NCBI GenBank assembly: GCA_905479435.1
Contig: CAJQMN010000017.1
Span: 1-36,421 of the forward strand
Source: an uncultured Flavobacteriaceae bacterium
GTDB taxonomy: Bacteria > Bacteroidota > Bacteroidia > Flavobacteriales > Flavobacteriaceae
Direction: 5' to 3'
Length of the DNA stretch: 36,421 nt
The translations under genes and the position numbers were made by a program. The notes beneath the pieces were generated by a model. That model was given only the letters and a program-made list of their open reading frames with translations. It was not told where the DNA came from and did no database searches. Positions 1 through 8,361 of the stretch are shown one piece after another (the stretch's first letter is position 1; every line of letters starts with the position of its first letter).

Positions 1-1
1 A

Positions 2-862
2 CGTCATAGAAGATAAATTTAAAGCAATTTGATTTGCCGCTTGAGGGTTTTTGCCCAATAAACCACTAAGCCATATGGCAGCGGTGAAAATAGCTATTTC
101 GAAAAACATTTGCATGGCACTGGGAGCCCCTAAACTAATTATTTTCTTGAGCATAAATTTTTCTAGCACAAAAAATTTAATTTTGGTTACAAATTTCTTA
201 GATCGTTCTTTGTTTGCCAATAACCACCACAAATAACAAACCATAATAAATCTAGATATGAGGGTACCATAGGCTGCACCAACTATACCAAAAGCAGGGA
301 AACCAAATTTCCCAAAAATTAAAATATAATTTAAAATTATATTAATAATGTTAGCTATAATTGTTGCATACATAGGATATTTAGTCATGGATAACCCGTC
401 ACTAAACTGTTTAAATGCTTGGAAAATAATTAAAGGAATTAAAGAAAAAGCCACCAGGTCTAAATAAGGAATTGCTAGGTTCACAACTTCCTTTGGTTGA
501 TTTAAAAAATTACTATGCAGAAGTGACTTTGAAAGAAGTAAGAGTAAAAACATACTAATCCCCAAAATAGAACATAAAAACAAGCCATGTTTAAAAGTTG
601 ACTTCACTTTTATAAAGTTAGAAGCAGCATCTGCTTCTGCTATTAAAGGGGTTATCGCAGTAGAAAAACCAATCCCAATAGACATGGCAATGAACATAAA
701 ACTATTTCCTAATGAGACCGCAGCCAATTCTGCTGTTCCTAATTGGCCAACCATAATATTATCTACAAAACTCACAAAAGTGTGACCTAACATTCCGAGC
801 ATAACTGGAGCAGCAAGTGTCCAATTATACTTGAATTCTTTTGTGTAAATACTTAAATTCAT
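2..862 (-). CDS. MATE family multidrug/Na+ efflux transporter (3' end outside window)
   Basis: This is an inner-membrane antiporter of the MATE (NorM-like) family, which exports organic cations and drugs using Na+ or H+ gradients. From the ATG at 862 an open frame runs without a stop to the window edge, giving 287 codons. The start reads MNLSIYTKEFKYNW, followed by the family's first helix with APVMLGMLG and a VDNIMVGQLG motif. Further on come GIGFSTAITPLIAEA and, near the edge, NPQAANQIALNLSSM, the typical opening of the second six-helix bundle. A full MATE protein is about 440-460 residues, so roughly the last third is missing only because the window ends. It is divergent from tpx, with a promoter-like TACCTTCG about 19 bases upstream of the ATG. 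Substrate cannot be predicted. Confidence 0.9.
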   Translation of the reverse strand, partial: MNLSIYTKEFKYNWTLAAPVMLGMLGHTFVSFVDNIMVGQLGTAELAAVSLGNSFMFIAMSIGIGFSTAITPLIAEADAASNFIKVKSTFKHGLFLCSILGISMFLLLLLSKSLLHSNFLNQPKEVVNLAIPYLDLVAFSLIPLIIFQAFKQFSDGLSMTKYPMYATIIANIINIILNYILIFGKFGFPAFGIVGAAYGTLISRFIMVCYLWWLLANKERSKKFVTKIKFFVLEKFMLKKIISLGAPSAMQMFFEIAIFTAAIWLSGLLGKNPQAANQIALNLSSMT

Positions 863-881
863 AGGCTGTAAAAATAAGTCA

Positions 882-889
882 CGAAGGTA
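882..889 (-). promoter_or_regulatory. Candidate -7 element of the MATE gene promoter
   Basis: Read on the minus strand this is TACCTTCG, one base away from the Bacteroidota -7 consensus TAnnTTTG, ending about 19 bases before the MATE start codon. The only TTG at a useful distance upstream is about 25 bases away, longer than the usual 19-21, so the -33 part is weak. Confidence 0.35.
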
Positions 890-977
890 TTATAATAATT
901 AGTCTAATAATTAACAATATTGAAACAAATTTACTAGCTTTATTCTATTACTTTTACAGTATTAAAAAATATATAAA

Positions 978-1475
978 ATGACAAAAATAACTCTAGGAGG
1001 AACACCTATATCAACTATTGGAAATATTCCTAAAAATGGAACTAAAGCACCTGACTTTCAATTAACAGCAACTGATCTTTCAAAGAAATCATTATCTGAT
1101 TTTGATGGATTTACATTATTATTAAATATATTTCCAAGTGTAGATACAGGGACATGTGCTGCCTCGGTAAGATCTTTTAATACATCTGCAGCTAGTATGG
1201 AAAACACAAAAGTGTTATGTATTTCTAGAGATTTACCTTTCGCACAACAACGATTTTGTGGTGCAGAAGGAATAGAAAACGTAATAATGCTATCTGATTT
1301 TGCCGATGGAAATTTTGGTAAAAACTATGGATTAGAAATTACAGATAGTGCCTTCAAAAATTTACATTCAAGAACAGTGATCGTTATAAATTCTGATGGA
1401 AATATCAGTTATTCTGAACAAGTTTCTGAAATTGGAAATGAGCCTAATTATGATAATGCTCTGGCAGCAATATAA
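978..1475 (+). CDS. tpx: Thiol peroxidase (atypical 2-Cys peroxiredoxin)
   Basis: Tpx reduces H2O2 and organic, especially lipid, hydroperoxides with electrons from thioredoxin. The 165-residue length is normal for the family. The peroxidatic cysteine is Cys60 in the motif PSVDTGTC and the resolving cysteine is Cys94 in QRFCGAEG, the same spacing as E. coli Tpx. The N-terminus (LGGTPISTIGNIPKNG) and the C-terminal PNYDNALAAI segment are also diagnostic. There is no signal peptide, although some Tpx orthologues in other phyla are periplasmic. The ATG at 978 follows an A-rich stretch. It is the first gene of a compact plus-strand run, with dgkA starting 9 bases downstream. A TACTTTTA at 949-956 could be its -7 box, but no well-spaced TTG accompanies it. 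Confidence 0.96.
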   Translation: MTKITLGGTPISTIGNIPKNGTKAPDFQLTATDLSKKSLSDFDGFTLLLNIFPSVDTGTCAASVRSFNTSAASMENTKVLCISRDLPFAQQRFCGAEGIENVIMLSDFADGNFGKNYGLEITDSAFKNLHSRTVIVINSDGNISYSEQVSEIGNEPNYDNALAAI

Positions 1476-1484
1476 ATTATACCT

Positions 1485-1865
1485 GTGAAGAATCCAAAAG
1501 ATAGCTTTATTGTTGAACGAATTAGAAGTATAAAATTTTCACTTCGTGGCATTTGGTTTCTAATTTCCACAGAGAGTAGTATTAAAGCCCAGTTATTTAT
1601 TGTTTTATTAATTTCAATAGCTGGGTTTTATTTTAATATCAATACCATTGAATGGCTTATTCAAACCCTTGCCATTGGTCTAGTTTTAGTTGCAGAATCG
1701 TTAAATACAGGAATAGAAAAATTAGCTGATTTTGTTCATCCAGATTATCATAAAAAAATTGGATTCATTAAAGACGTTTCTGCAGGCTCTTCAGGGATTG
1801 CTGCAATAATTTCTTTAATTATTGCAGGAATTATATACATTCCTAAAATAGCATTACTTTTCTAA
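1485..1865 (+). CDS. dgkA: Diacylglycerol kinase family integral membrane lipid kinase
   Basis: This small membrane kinase phosphorylates diacylglycerol, or in some relatives undecaprenol, returning lipid by-products to phospholipid or carrier-lipid pools. The 126-residue protein has an amphipathic N-terminus and three hydrophobic segments (about residues 35-50, 56-72 and 100-124). The family signature is AESLNTGIEKL at residues 70-80, with catalytic-type Glu71, Asn74 and Glu78, followed by the KDVSAGS segment near residue 97. The start is a GTG at 1485; no ATG lies in frame near it, and this start gives the usual family length. It is nine bases after tpx and 35 bases before ftsK, so all three are probably co-transcribed. 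Sequence alone does not distinguish diacylglycerol from undecaprenol as substrate. Confidence 0.93.
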   Translation: MKNPKDSFIVERIRSIKFSLRGIWFLISTESSIKAQLFIVLLISIAGFYFNINTIEWLIQTLAIGLVLVAESLNTGIEKLADFVHPDYHKKIGFIKDVSAGSSGIAAIISLIIAGIIYIPKIALLF

Positions 1866-1900
1866 GTAAATACTTTATATTTACTTTTTAAATATTCTTT

Positions 1901-4294
1901 ATGGCCAAAAAGACTAAAAATACTACAAAAATAAAATCTCAAGGGTCAAATTCGATTATCAATATTTTTAAAAGTAGGCAAATCCAAACCGTGATTGGTT
2001 CTTTTCTGTTATTCTTTTCTTTGTTTCTTTTAGTTGCATTTATTTCTTTTTTCTTTAGTTGGCAAGAAGACCAAAGTATTATTAATGAATTTTCAAATAA
2101 AACAGTACAAGGAAAAAATTTATTAGGGAAAGTTGGAGCCAATTTGAGTCATTTTTTTATTTATAAGGGTGTTGGTTTAGGCGCTTTTATTCTTCCTTAT
2201 CTTTTATTTTTATCAGGGCTATTTTGGTTGTTTAAAACTAAATTATCCAAGTTAATTGTTTCCTATAATTGGGGGCTTTTATCCATGATGTGGATTTCTA
2301 TTTCATTAGGCTTCTTAAATAAATCAGATACTCTTTTGGCCGGTGTAGTAGGATACGAATTGAATCAATATATTCAATTATTTATTGGAAGAACAGGCTT
2401 AGGCATTAGTTTAATATTTCTATTGCTAACATATTTAATTATTAGATTTAAAATTACGCCTGAGTTGATCATAAATAAATTTAAAACTAATAAAGAAGAA
2501 AATACTGAAGATTATTCTACTCATAATCAAGAAGTTACCCCAGAGGAACCTGAGGCGATAATTGAAGAAAAATCTGAATTTGAATTGTCTGTTGAGAATT
2601 TAAAACCAACAATTGAAAATCATTCAGAAGTATTGACTTCAACTGATGAAATAACTTCAAAGACTAAAGAACCTATTTCTAAAATTGAAGCAAAACAAGA
2701 GGATCTAGTAGAAATTGATATTAAAGAAATTACAGAGGAGGAAAATGTTTCCGAAAATTTATCAAAAAAATTAGTTAAGGATTTTGGAGAGTTTGACCCA
2801 ACACTTGAATTAGGAAATTTTAAATTTCCTACTCTAAATCTATTAAAACAATACAACGAGAGTATATCCATAGACCCCGAGGAATTAGAACTCAATAAAA
2901 ATAAAATTGTTGATACTTTAAAAAATTATAAAATAGGAATAGCCCAAATTAAAGCTACTGTTGGGCCAACAATTACTTTATACGAAATAGTGCCTGAGGC
3001 CGGTATTAGGATTTCAAAAATAAAAAATTTAGAGGATGATATTGCATTATCATTATCAGCCCTAGGAATAAGAATTATTGCTCCAATTCCTGGAAAAGGC
3101 ACTATTGGTATTGAAGTTCCTAATAAAAAGTCTACCATTGTTTCCATGTATTCTGTTATAGCTTCTAAGAAATTTCAAGAATCAAATATGCAGTTACCCA
3201 TTGCACTGGGTAAAACTATTTCAAACGAAACTTTTGTTGTTGATTTAGCAAAAATGCCTCACTTATTAATGGCAGGAGCCACAGGACAGGGAAAGTCTGT
3301 AGGTTTAAATGCTGTCCTTACCTCATTGCTTTACAGAAAACATCCTGCAGAGGTTAAATTTGTATTAGTTGATCCCAAAAAAGTAGAACTAACGCTATTT
3401 AATAAAATTGAACGTCACTACTTGGCAAAACTCCCAGATTCAGATGAAGCAATAATAACAGATACTACAAAGGTTGTAAATACTCTAAATTCTTTGTGTA
3501 TAGAAATGGACAATCGTTATGACTTGCTTAAATCTGCAATGGTCAGAAATATAAAAGAATACAATACTAAATTTAAAGCTAGAAAATTAAATCCTAATGA
3601 TGGACATCAATTCCTTCCCTATATTGTTTTGGTTATCGATGAATTTGCAGATTTAATCATGACAGCTGGAAAAGAAGTAGAAACACCTATAGCTCGATTA
3701 GCCCAATTGGCAAGAGCAATTGGAATACATCTAATTGTTGCAACACAAAGACCTTCAGTTAACGTTATTACTGGTATTATAAAAGCAAACTTTCCTGCTA
3801 GAATTGCATTTAGAGTAACCTCTAAAATAGACTCAAGAACTATTTTGGATGCTGGAGGAGCCGATCAATTAATTGGTCGTGGAGATTTACTCTACACTGC
3901 AGGAAATGAAATAGAAAGAATTCAATGTGCTTTTGTTGATACTCCAGAAGTAGAAAAAATTACCGATTTTATTGGTTCACAAAGAGCATATCCAGATGCA
4001 CACCTTTTACCTGAATATGTGGGTGAGGAAGGTGGCACAAGTCTTGATATAGATATTTCTGATAGAGATAAGCTATTCAAAGATGCGGCTGAAATTATAG
4101 TTATTGCTCAGCAAGGATCAGCATCTTTATTACAAAGAAAATTAAAACTTGGGTACAATAGAGCTGGACGACTAATTGATCAACTCGAGGCAGCTGGTAT
4201 AGTAGGAAACTTCGAGGGAAGTAAAGCTAGACAAGTTTTAATACAAGATTTAGCTGCTCTAGAACAATTATTAGAAAATGAAAAAAACATATAA
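1901..4294 (+). CDS. ftsK: DNA translocase FtsK/SpoIIIE
   Basis: FtsK is the septal DNA pump that clears chromosome termini from the closing septum and activates XerCD at dif. The 797-residue protein has an N-terminal domain with about four transmembrane helices (residues roughly 30-185). An acidic, Glu/Ser/Thr-rich linker follows (about 190-300), then the RecA-like motor. Walker A is GATGQGKS at residues 459-466 and Walker B is VLVIDEFADL with Asp580-Glu581. A C-terminal winged-helix gamma domain (about residues 725-785, with AQQGSASLLQRKLKLGYNRA) would read KOPS-type orienting sequences. The linker is short compared with E. coli FtsK but normal for Bacteroidota. The end of the gene lies 1 base before the preferred lolA start. 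Confidence 0.97.
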   Translation: MAKKTKNTTKIKSQGSNSIINIFKSRQIQTVIGSFLLFFSLFLLVAFISFFFSWQEDQSIINEFSNKTVQGKNLLGKVGANLSHFFIYKGVGLGAFILPYLLFLSGLFWLFKTKLSKLIVSYNWGLLSMMWISISLGFLNKSDTLLAGVVGYELNQYIQLFIGRTGLGISLIFLLLTYLIIRFKITPELIINKFKTNKEENTEDYSTHNQEVTPEEPEAIIEEKSEFELSVENLKPTIENHSEVLTSTDEITSKTKEPISKIEAKQEDLVEIDIKEITEEENVSENLSKKLVKDFGEFDPTLELGNFKFPTLNLLKQYNESISIDPEELELNKNKIVDTLKNYKIGIAQIKATVGPTITLYEIVPEAGIRISKIKNLEDDIALSLSALGIRIIAPIPGKGTIGIEVPNKKSTIVSMYSVIASKKFQESNMQLPIALGKTISNETFVVDLAKMPHLLMAGATGQGKSVGLNAVLTSLLYRKHPAEVKFVLVDPKKVELTLFNKIERHYLAKLPDSDEAIITDTTKVVNTLNSLCIEMDNRYDLLKSAMVRNIKEYNTKFKARKLNPNDGHQFLPYIVLVIDEFADLIMTAGKEVETPIARLAQLARAIGIHLIVATQRPSVNVITGIIKANFPARIAFRVTSKIDSRTILDAGGADQLIGRGDLLYTAGNEIERIQCAFVDTPEVEKITDFIGSQRAYPDAHLLPEYVGEEGGTSLDIDISDRDKLFKDAAEIIVIAQQGSASLLQRKLKLGYNRAGRLIDQLEAAGIVGNFEGSKARQVLIQDLAALEQLLENEKNI

Positions 4295-4295
4295 A

Positions 4296-4952
4296 ATGAA
4301 TAAAATTTGGTTATTTGTTATTACACTCTTAGTAAATACTGCAGCTTTTTCTCAACAGAAAGACGAAGCTAGAATTTTATTAGATGCTGTTTCAACAACA
4401 ATGAAATCATACAATAATATGGCTCTAGACTTCAGTACTTCACTCACAAATGAAGAAGCCGGAATTTATGAAGGTGATGAACTACCCACCGAAGGTTCTA
4501 TTACACTTCAAGGAGAAAAGTATAATTTAAATTATTTAGGAAATACCTTTATGTTTGATGGCCTTAAATTATATGTCATAAACCATGATGAAAAAGAAAT
4601 TATGATTAATGATCAAGACTTAGATGAAGATGATGGCGTAATTTACCCATCAAAATTACTTACTTTTTATAAAGAAGGATACAAGTACAAGATGGGGATA
4701 ATTAAAAGTATTAAAGGGCGAAAAATTCAATTTGTTGATCTTACCCCTATAAATACAGATTCTGAAATTGTAAAAGTTAATTTGGGTATAGATTTGAAAA
4801 CTAACCACATCTATAAATTAATACAGTTTGGTGATAATGGAACGAAAACCATTTTAACCATAAATCAATTTAAAAGCAATCAAAACATCTCTAATGAACT
4901 GTTTCAGTTTGATCAAAACTCATATGAAAAACTTGGTTATTTAATAGACTAG
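4296..4952 (+). CDS. lolA: Outer-membrane lipoprotein carrier protein LolA-like
   Basis: LolA-type proteins are periplasmic chaperones that take lipoproteins released by LolCDE across to the outer membrane. The start chosen is the ATG at 4296, which gives a standard signal peptide (MNKIWLFVITLLVNTAAFSQ) and begins just after the ftsK stop. An in-frame ATG at 4278 would overlap ftsK by 17 bases and add six residues. The mature part begins with KDEARILLDAVSTTMKSYNN and continues with alternating beta segments (GEKYNLNYLGNTFMFDG, LKLYVINHDEKEIMIND) typical of the LolA/LolB half-barrel. Sequence divergence from proteobacterial LolA is large, so assignment is to the family. The stop codon directly abuts the ATG of the LptF/G permease, implying translational coupling. 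Confidence 0.85.
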   Translation: MNKIWLFVITLLVNTAAFSQQKDEARILLDAVSTTMKSYNNMALDFSTSLTNEEAGIYEGDELPTEGSITLQGEKYNLNYLGNTFMFDGLKLYVINHDEKEIMINDQDLDEDDGVIYPSKLLTFYKEGYKYKMGIIKSIKGRKIQFVDLTPINTDSEIVKVNLGIDLKTNHIYKLIQFGDNGTKTILTINQFKSNQNISNELFQFDQNSYEKLGYLID

Positions 4953-6389
4953 ATGAAAATTTTAGATCGATATATTTTAAAATCATTTTTAGTTCCATTT
5001 TTTGCAACTTTTTTAATAATCTTATTTGTACTTGTAATGCAAGCACTTTGGATGGCTTTTGAAAGTATCGCAGGAAAAGGAATTGGGCTTTTTTTTATAT
5101 TTAAATTTCTTTATTATACTGCTTTAGTTGTATCCTCCCAAGCATTGCCAATAGCGGTCTTATTATCCTCTATTATGGCACTAGGAAACATGTCTGAGAA
5201 CTATGAGTTTGCAGCGGCTAAATCTGCAAGTATTTCTTTAATGAGATTAATGAGACCATTGATTATATTAACATTAATAATTAGTGTCTTGAATTTTCTG
5301 TCACTAAACTATGTGTTTCCTTATGCTACTTTGAAACAAAAAAACTTAACAAATAATATTAAAAAGAAAACCCCTGCATTAGCTTTGATTTCAGGAAGTT
5401 TTAATTCAGAAATACCCAATTACCAAATAAAATTTGATGAAAAATATGGTGAAGAAAAAAACTTACTTAAAAAGGTTTTAATCTATGACTTATCATCAAA
5501 AAAGGGTAATAAAAAAATAATAACTGCTGAAAAAGGAAAGATTATTAGTGAAGAGGGAAGTAAATACATGACGCTTGTATTATATGATGGCTATTATCAT
5601 GAAGAACATATTCCTAAAAGAAGGAATATTAATTCAATGAAAAAAATGCCAGCATCAAATGCAACTTTTAAAGAATATACATTTAATATTGATATTTCAA
5701 AGTTTACAGATGACGATTTAGATGACGAAAAATATACGAAAAGTTTTAACATGTTAAGTTTAGGGCAATTAAAAGACACCATTCCAGCAATGAAATTATC
5801 CTATGACGAGTATTTAACCTCTAAATCTAAAAGTATTTATATTAAAATAAATGCAAAAGAACTCTATAAACAAGAGGATTCTCTGAGTTTGATGGAGTTT
5901 AAACCCGAGGTTTTAAATAACTTTAATTTGAGTGGAAAGGTTAGTGTTTTGAATTCGGCTATAAACAATGTGAAAAACTCAAATAAGAATGTAAAAGTAG
6001 ATAAGAAATCTATTCAATGGAAAAGAAAAATCTTAAATCTTTATGATATAGAATTTCACAACAGAATAGCCATTTCCCTCTCTTGCTTAATTTTATTTTT
6101 CATTGGTGCTCCACTAGGTTCAATAATAAGAAAAGGAGGTTTTGGATTACCTATGATCCTTGCTATAATAATTTATGTTATCTATTTTTTTGTAAACACA
6201 TTTGGCAGAAACCTTGCCGAAGAAAGTTCTCTTTCAGCTTTTATAGGTTCATGGGTTTCAAGTATAATTATGGTTCCTTTTGCTTATTTTCTAACAAGAA
6301 GAGCATCAAAAGGAATGGGATTATTTAATATTGATGTATTTTTACATCCTTTAACAAAATTCATAAAAAAGGCTAAACCTTCTGAATAA
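4953..6389 (+). CDS. LptF/LptG (YjgP/YjgQ) family permease
   Basis: This is a membrane subunit of the LPS export ABC complex (LptB2FG), which extracts lipopolysaccharide from the inner membrane. The 478-residue protein opens with MKILDRYILKSFLVPFFATF, the characteristic LptF/G start. Three N-terminal helices (to about residue 120) are followed by a large periplasmic beta-jellyroll region (about 125-360) and three C-terminal helices (about 365-455). These include LFFIGAPLGSIIRKGGFG, a conserved family motif. Its periplasmic segment is Lys/Asp-rich and longer than in proteobacterial homologues. It starts immediately at the lolA stop codon, so the two envelope-transport genes are coupled. Whether it is the F-type or G-type partner cannot be told from this gene alone, and the partner is not in the window. 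Confidence 0.92.
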   Translation: MKILDRYILKSFLVPFFATFLIILFVLVMQALWMAFESIAGKGIGLFFIFKFLYYTALVVSSQALPIAVLLSSIMALGNMSENYEFAAAKSASISLMRLMRPLIILTLIISVLNFLSLNYVFPYATLKQKNLTNNIKKKTPALALISGSFNSEIPNYQIKFDEKYGEEKNLLKKVLIYDLSSKKGNKKIITAEKGKIISEEGSKYMTLVLYDGYYHEEHIPKRRNINSMKKMPASNATFKEYTFNIDISKFTDDDLDDEKYTKSFNMLSLGQLKDTIPAMKLSYDEYLTSKSKSIYIKINAKELYKQEDSLSLMEFKPEVLNNFNLSGKVSVLNSAINNVKNSNKNVKVDKKSIQWKRKILNLYDIEFHNRIAISLSCLILFFIGAPLGSIIRKGGFGLPMILAIIIYVIYFFVNTFGRNLAEESSLSAFIGSWVSSIIMVPFAYFLTRRASKGMGLFNIDVFLHPLTKFIKKAKPSE

Positions 6390-6396
6390 AGAACAA

Positions 6397-7545
6397 ATGA
6401 ATACAACAAATATAAGCTCTGAAAAAATAGAATTGAATACGATTAAAGACGCTATTCAAGACATAAAAAATGGAAAAATCATCATTGTAGTAGACGATGA
6501 AAATAGAGAAAATGAAGGTGATTTCTTAGCCGCTGCAGAAATGGTAACTCCAGAGATGATCAATTTTATGGCCACTCACGGTCGTGGTTTAATTTGTGCG
6601 CCCCTAACTGAATTACGATGTAAAGAATTAGAGTTAGGAATGATGGTATCAAATAATACGGATCCTATGGAAACTGCTTTTACTGTATCTGTTGATTTAC
6701 GTGGAAAAGGTGTAACCACTGGAATTTCTGCTTCAGATAGATCAGCAACTGTAAAAGCACTAATTGATAATGATACAAAATCTTTTGACTTAGCGAGACC
6801 AGGGCATATATTTCCGTTAAAAGCAAAAGAAGGTGGAGTATTAAGAAGAACTGGCCATACTGAAGCTGCTATAGACTTTGCACGTTTAGCAAATCTAAAA
6901 CCTGCTGGATTAATTGTTGAAATAATGAACGAGGATGGTACTATGGCTCGTTTACCCCAATTAATAGATGTTGCTAAAAAATTTGATATAAAAATTGTCT
7001 CTATAGAAGACTTAGTTGCCTATAGAATGGAACACGACTCTTTAATTGAAAAAAAAGAAGACTATACTGTTAAAACTAGGTTTGGAGATTTTCGTTTAAG
7101 AGCTTATCAGCAAACAACAAACAATCAAATTCATATAGCGCTAACCAAAGGGGTTTGGAATACTGATGAGGTAGTTTTAACTAGAGTTAACTCAACCCTA
7201 ATAAATAATGATATTTTAGGCACCCTAACTAATAATGCGGACAAGAAACTCGATCAAATGTTTCAAACCATTAATGAATGTGGCAAAGGCGCTATATTAT
7301 TTATAAATCAGCAAAATCAGTCTCAAAACTTATTGAATCGCTTACACATTCTTAAAGAAAATCAAGCTAACGGTGTCATGAAAGCACCAATGATGGCCAT
7401 GGACAATAAAGATTTTGGAATTGGAGCGCAGATTTTACACGATCTTAACATTAGTAAAATTAAGCTAATGACAAACACACAGCAGACTAAGCGCGTTGGA
7501 ATGATTGGATATGGTCTTGAAATTATAGATTACGTTACTTATTAA
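6397..7545 (+). CDS. ribB: 3,4-dihydroxy-2-butanone 4-phosphate synthase fused to a degenerate GTP cyclohydrolase II domain
   Basis: The N-terminal half (residues about 15-212) is a DHBP synthase that converts ribulose 5-phosphate into the four-carbon precursor of riboflavin. Its motifs are intact: DDENRENEGDF (33-43), HGRGLICAP (61-69), TGISASDRS (108-116), RPGHIFPL (134-141) and RTGHTEAA (151-158). The C-terminal half (about 222-382) aligns with RibA, but the three zinc cysteines are replaced by Leu268, Asn279 and Ala281. The QEGRGIG loop reads QQNQSQN at 305-311, and the DxR motif reads DNK at 336-338. This half therefore probably has no cyclohydrolase activity, and a separate RibA would be needed elsewhere in the genome. 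It follows lptF/G by 7 bases. No FMN riboswitch precedes it. It converges on pepE with only 6 bases between stops. Confidence 0.93.
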   Translation: MNTTNISSEKIELNTIKDAIQDIKNGKIIIVVDDENRENEGDFLAAAEMVTPEMINFMATHGRGLICAPLTELRCKELELGMMVSNNTDPMETAFTVSVDLRGKGVTTGISASDRSATVKALIDNDTKSFDLARPGHIFPLKAKEGGVLRRTGHTEAAIDFARLANLKPAGLIVEIMNEDGTMARLPQLIDVAKKFDIKIVSIEDLVAYRMEHDSLIEKKEDYTVKTRFGDFRLRAYQQTTNNQIHIALTKGVWNTDEVVLTRVNSTLINNDILGTLTNNADKKLDQMFQTINECGKGAILFINQQNQSQNLLNRLHILKENQANGVMKAPMMAMDNKDFGIGAQILHDLNISKIKLMTNTQQTKRVGMIGYGLEIIDYVTY

Positions 7546-7551
7546 AGATAA

Positions 7552-8250
7552 TTATTTTAAAATTGAATTAATCGGGATTTCCATAGGTTTTTTATCCTTT
7601 TCAAACCATTTACCGGGTAAACTTCCTTTTAGGGTAATACTTTCATCTACTACTTCCAACCAACTGCCTTCACGTAAACCTAGAACAGGTGTTTGATTAA
7701 AAAAATGATATTCTTTAATCCTAGTCTCCCTAGTTTCTCCCATATGTTTGGAACCTTTTACTGGTTCTATATAATGAGCATTAATATTAAATGGAATAAT
7801 TCCTAGCGTTAAAAAACTTGGAGGATATACGATAGGCATATCATTTGTGTTCATCATGGAAATTCCGCAAATATTACTTCCAGCACTAGTTCCCAAATAT
7901 GGAGTTCCTGTATTTAAAACCTCAGAAAGAATTGAAAAAAGATTTTGTTTATACAATTGATTAACTAATTCAAAAGTATTACCCCCACCCGTAAAAATAG
8001 CCTCAGCTTTTTCTATGGCTTCGATAGGAGATTCAAACTCATGGATTCCAGTAACATCAATTCCAATTGTATTAAAATAATGAGCAACTTTTAAAGTATA
8101 CTCATCATAAGAGATTCCACTTGGCCTAGCATAAGGAATAAAAACTAGCGAAGAGACACCCTCAAAAAAAGAAGTTAATGTTGGCGATAAATATTCTAAA
8201 AAACCACTACCATGAATTGTAGATGAGCTTGCGACAAGAAGTTTCTTCAT
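7552..8250 (-). CDS. pepE: Dipeptidase E (peptidase family S51)
   Basis: PepE is a cytoplasmic serine peptidase that cleaves Asp-Xaa dipeptides. The 232-residue length fits the family. The nucleophile elbow is GTSAGSNICG (Ser in the SAGS motif) and the preceding loop is FTGGGNTFELVNQLYK, which helps form the oxyanion hole. A conserved His lies in INAHYIEP, and the N-terminus MKKLLVASSSTIHGSGFLEY is typical. There is no signal peptide. It is a single minus-strand gene facing the ribB operon. A good Bacteroidota promoter reads toward it, with a -7 box ending only 7 bases before the ATG and a perfect 16-base palindrome overlapping the -33 region. Ser51-family cyanophycinases are larger and would be the main alternative. 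Confidence 0.93.
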   Translation of the reverse strand: MKKLLVASSSTIHGSGFLEYLSPTLTSFFEGVSSLVFIPYARPSGISYDEYTLKVAHYFNTIGIDVTGIHEFESPIEAIEKAEAIFTGGGNTFELVNQLYKQNLFSILSEVLNTGTPYLGTSAGSNICGISMMNTNDMPIVYPPSFLTLGIIPFNINAHYIEPVKGSKHMGETRETRIKEYHFFNQTPVLGLREGSWLEVVDESITLKGSLPGKWFEKDKKPMEIPINSILK

Positions 8251-8257
8251 AAATTTT

Positions 8258-8290
8258 CAAAAATACATAATGCATTTGTTAATTAACAAA
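8258..8290 (-). promoter_or_regulatory. Promoter of pepE, possibly leaderless
   Basis: On the minus strand TTTG (8290-8287) is followed, after 21 bases, by TATTTTTG (8265-8258), an exact match to the Bacteroidota -7 consensus TAnnTTTG. The -7 box ends 7 bases upstream of the pepE ATG, so the transcript would begin at or within a few bases of the start codon. Confidence 0.5.
8275..8290. repeat. Perfect 16-base palindrome, candidate operator
   Basis: TTTGTTAATTAACAAA is a perfect inverted repeat of 16 bases. Its right-hand end supplies the TTTG of the proposed pepE -33 box, so a dimeric repressor bound here would block the promoter. In AT-rich DNA such palindromes can arise by chance; no second copy was noticed in the window. 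Confidence 0.35.
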
Positions 8291-8361
8291 ATATTATTGG
8301 ATTCTATATGAAAATTTAGAATTCGAATATATATCTTGTAAAATAATAACTTTTAATTAAA

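Noticed and set aside
893-913. Short direct repeat TAATAATTA at 893-901 and 905-913
   Set aside because: It is low-complexity AT sequence in a promoter region, two copies only, too short to call a binding array or CRISPR-like repeat.
6083-6328. Plus-strand 81-codon frame inside the LptF/G gene
   Set aside because: It is an out-of-frame reading of the transmembrane-encoding sequence with a Lys/Phe/Cys-rich translation and no independent signals.
6390-6396. FMN riboswitch ahead of the riboflavin genes
   Set aside because: Only 7 bases precede ribB and 5 precede ribH within their runs, so there is no room for the roughly 120-base RFN element, and no RFN-like conserved sequence was seen.
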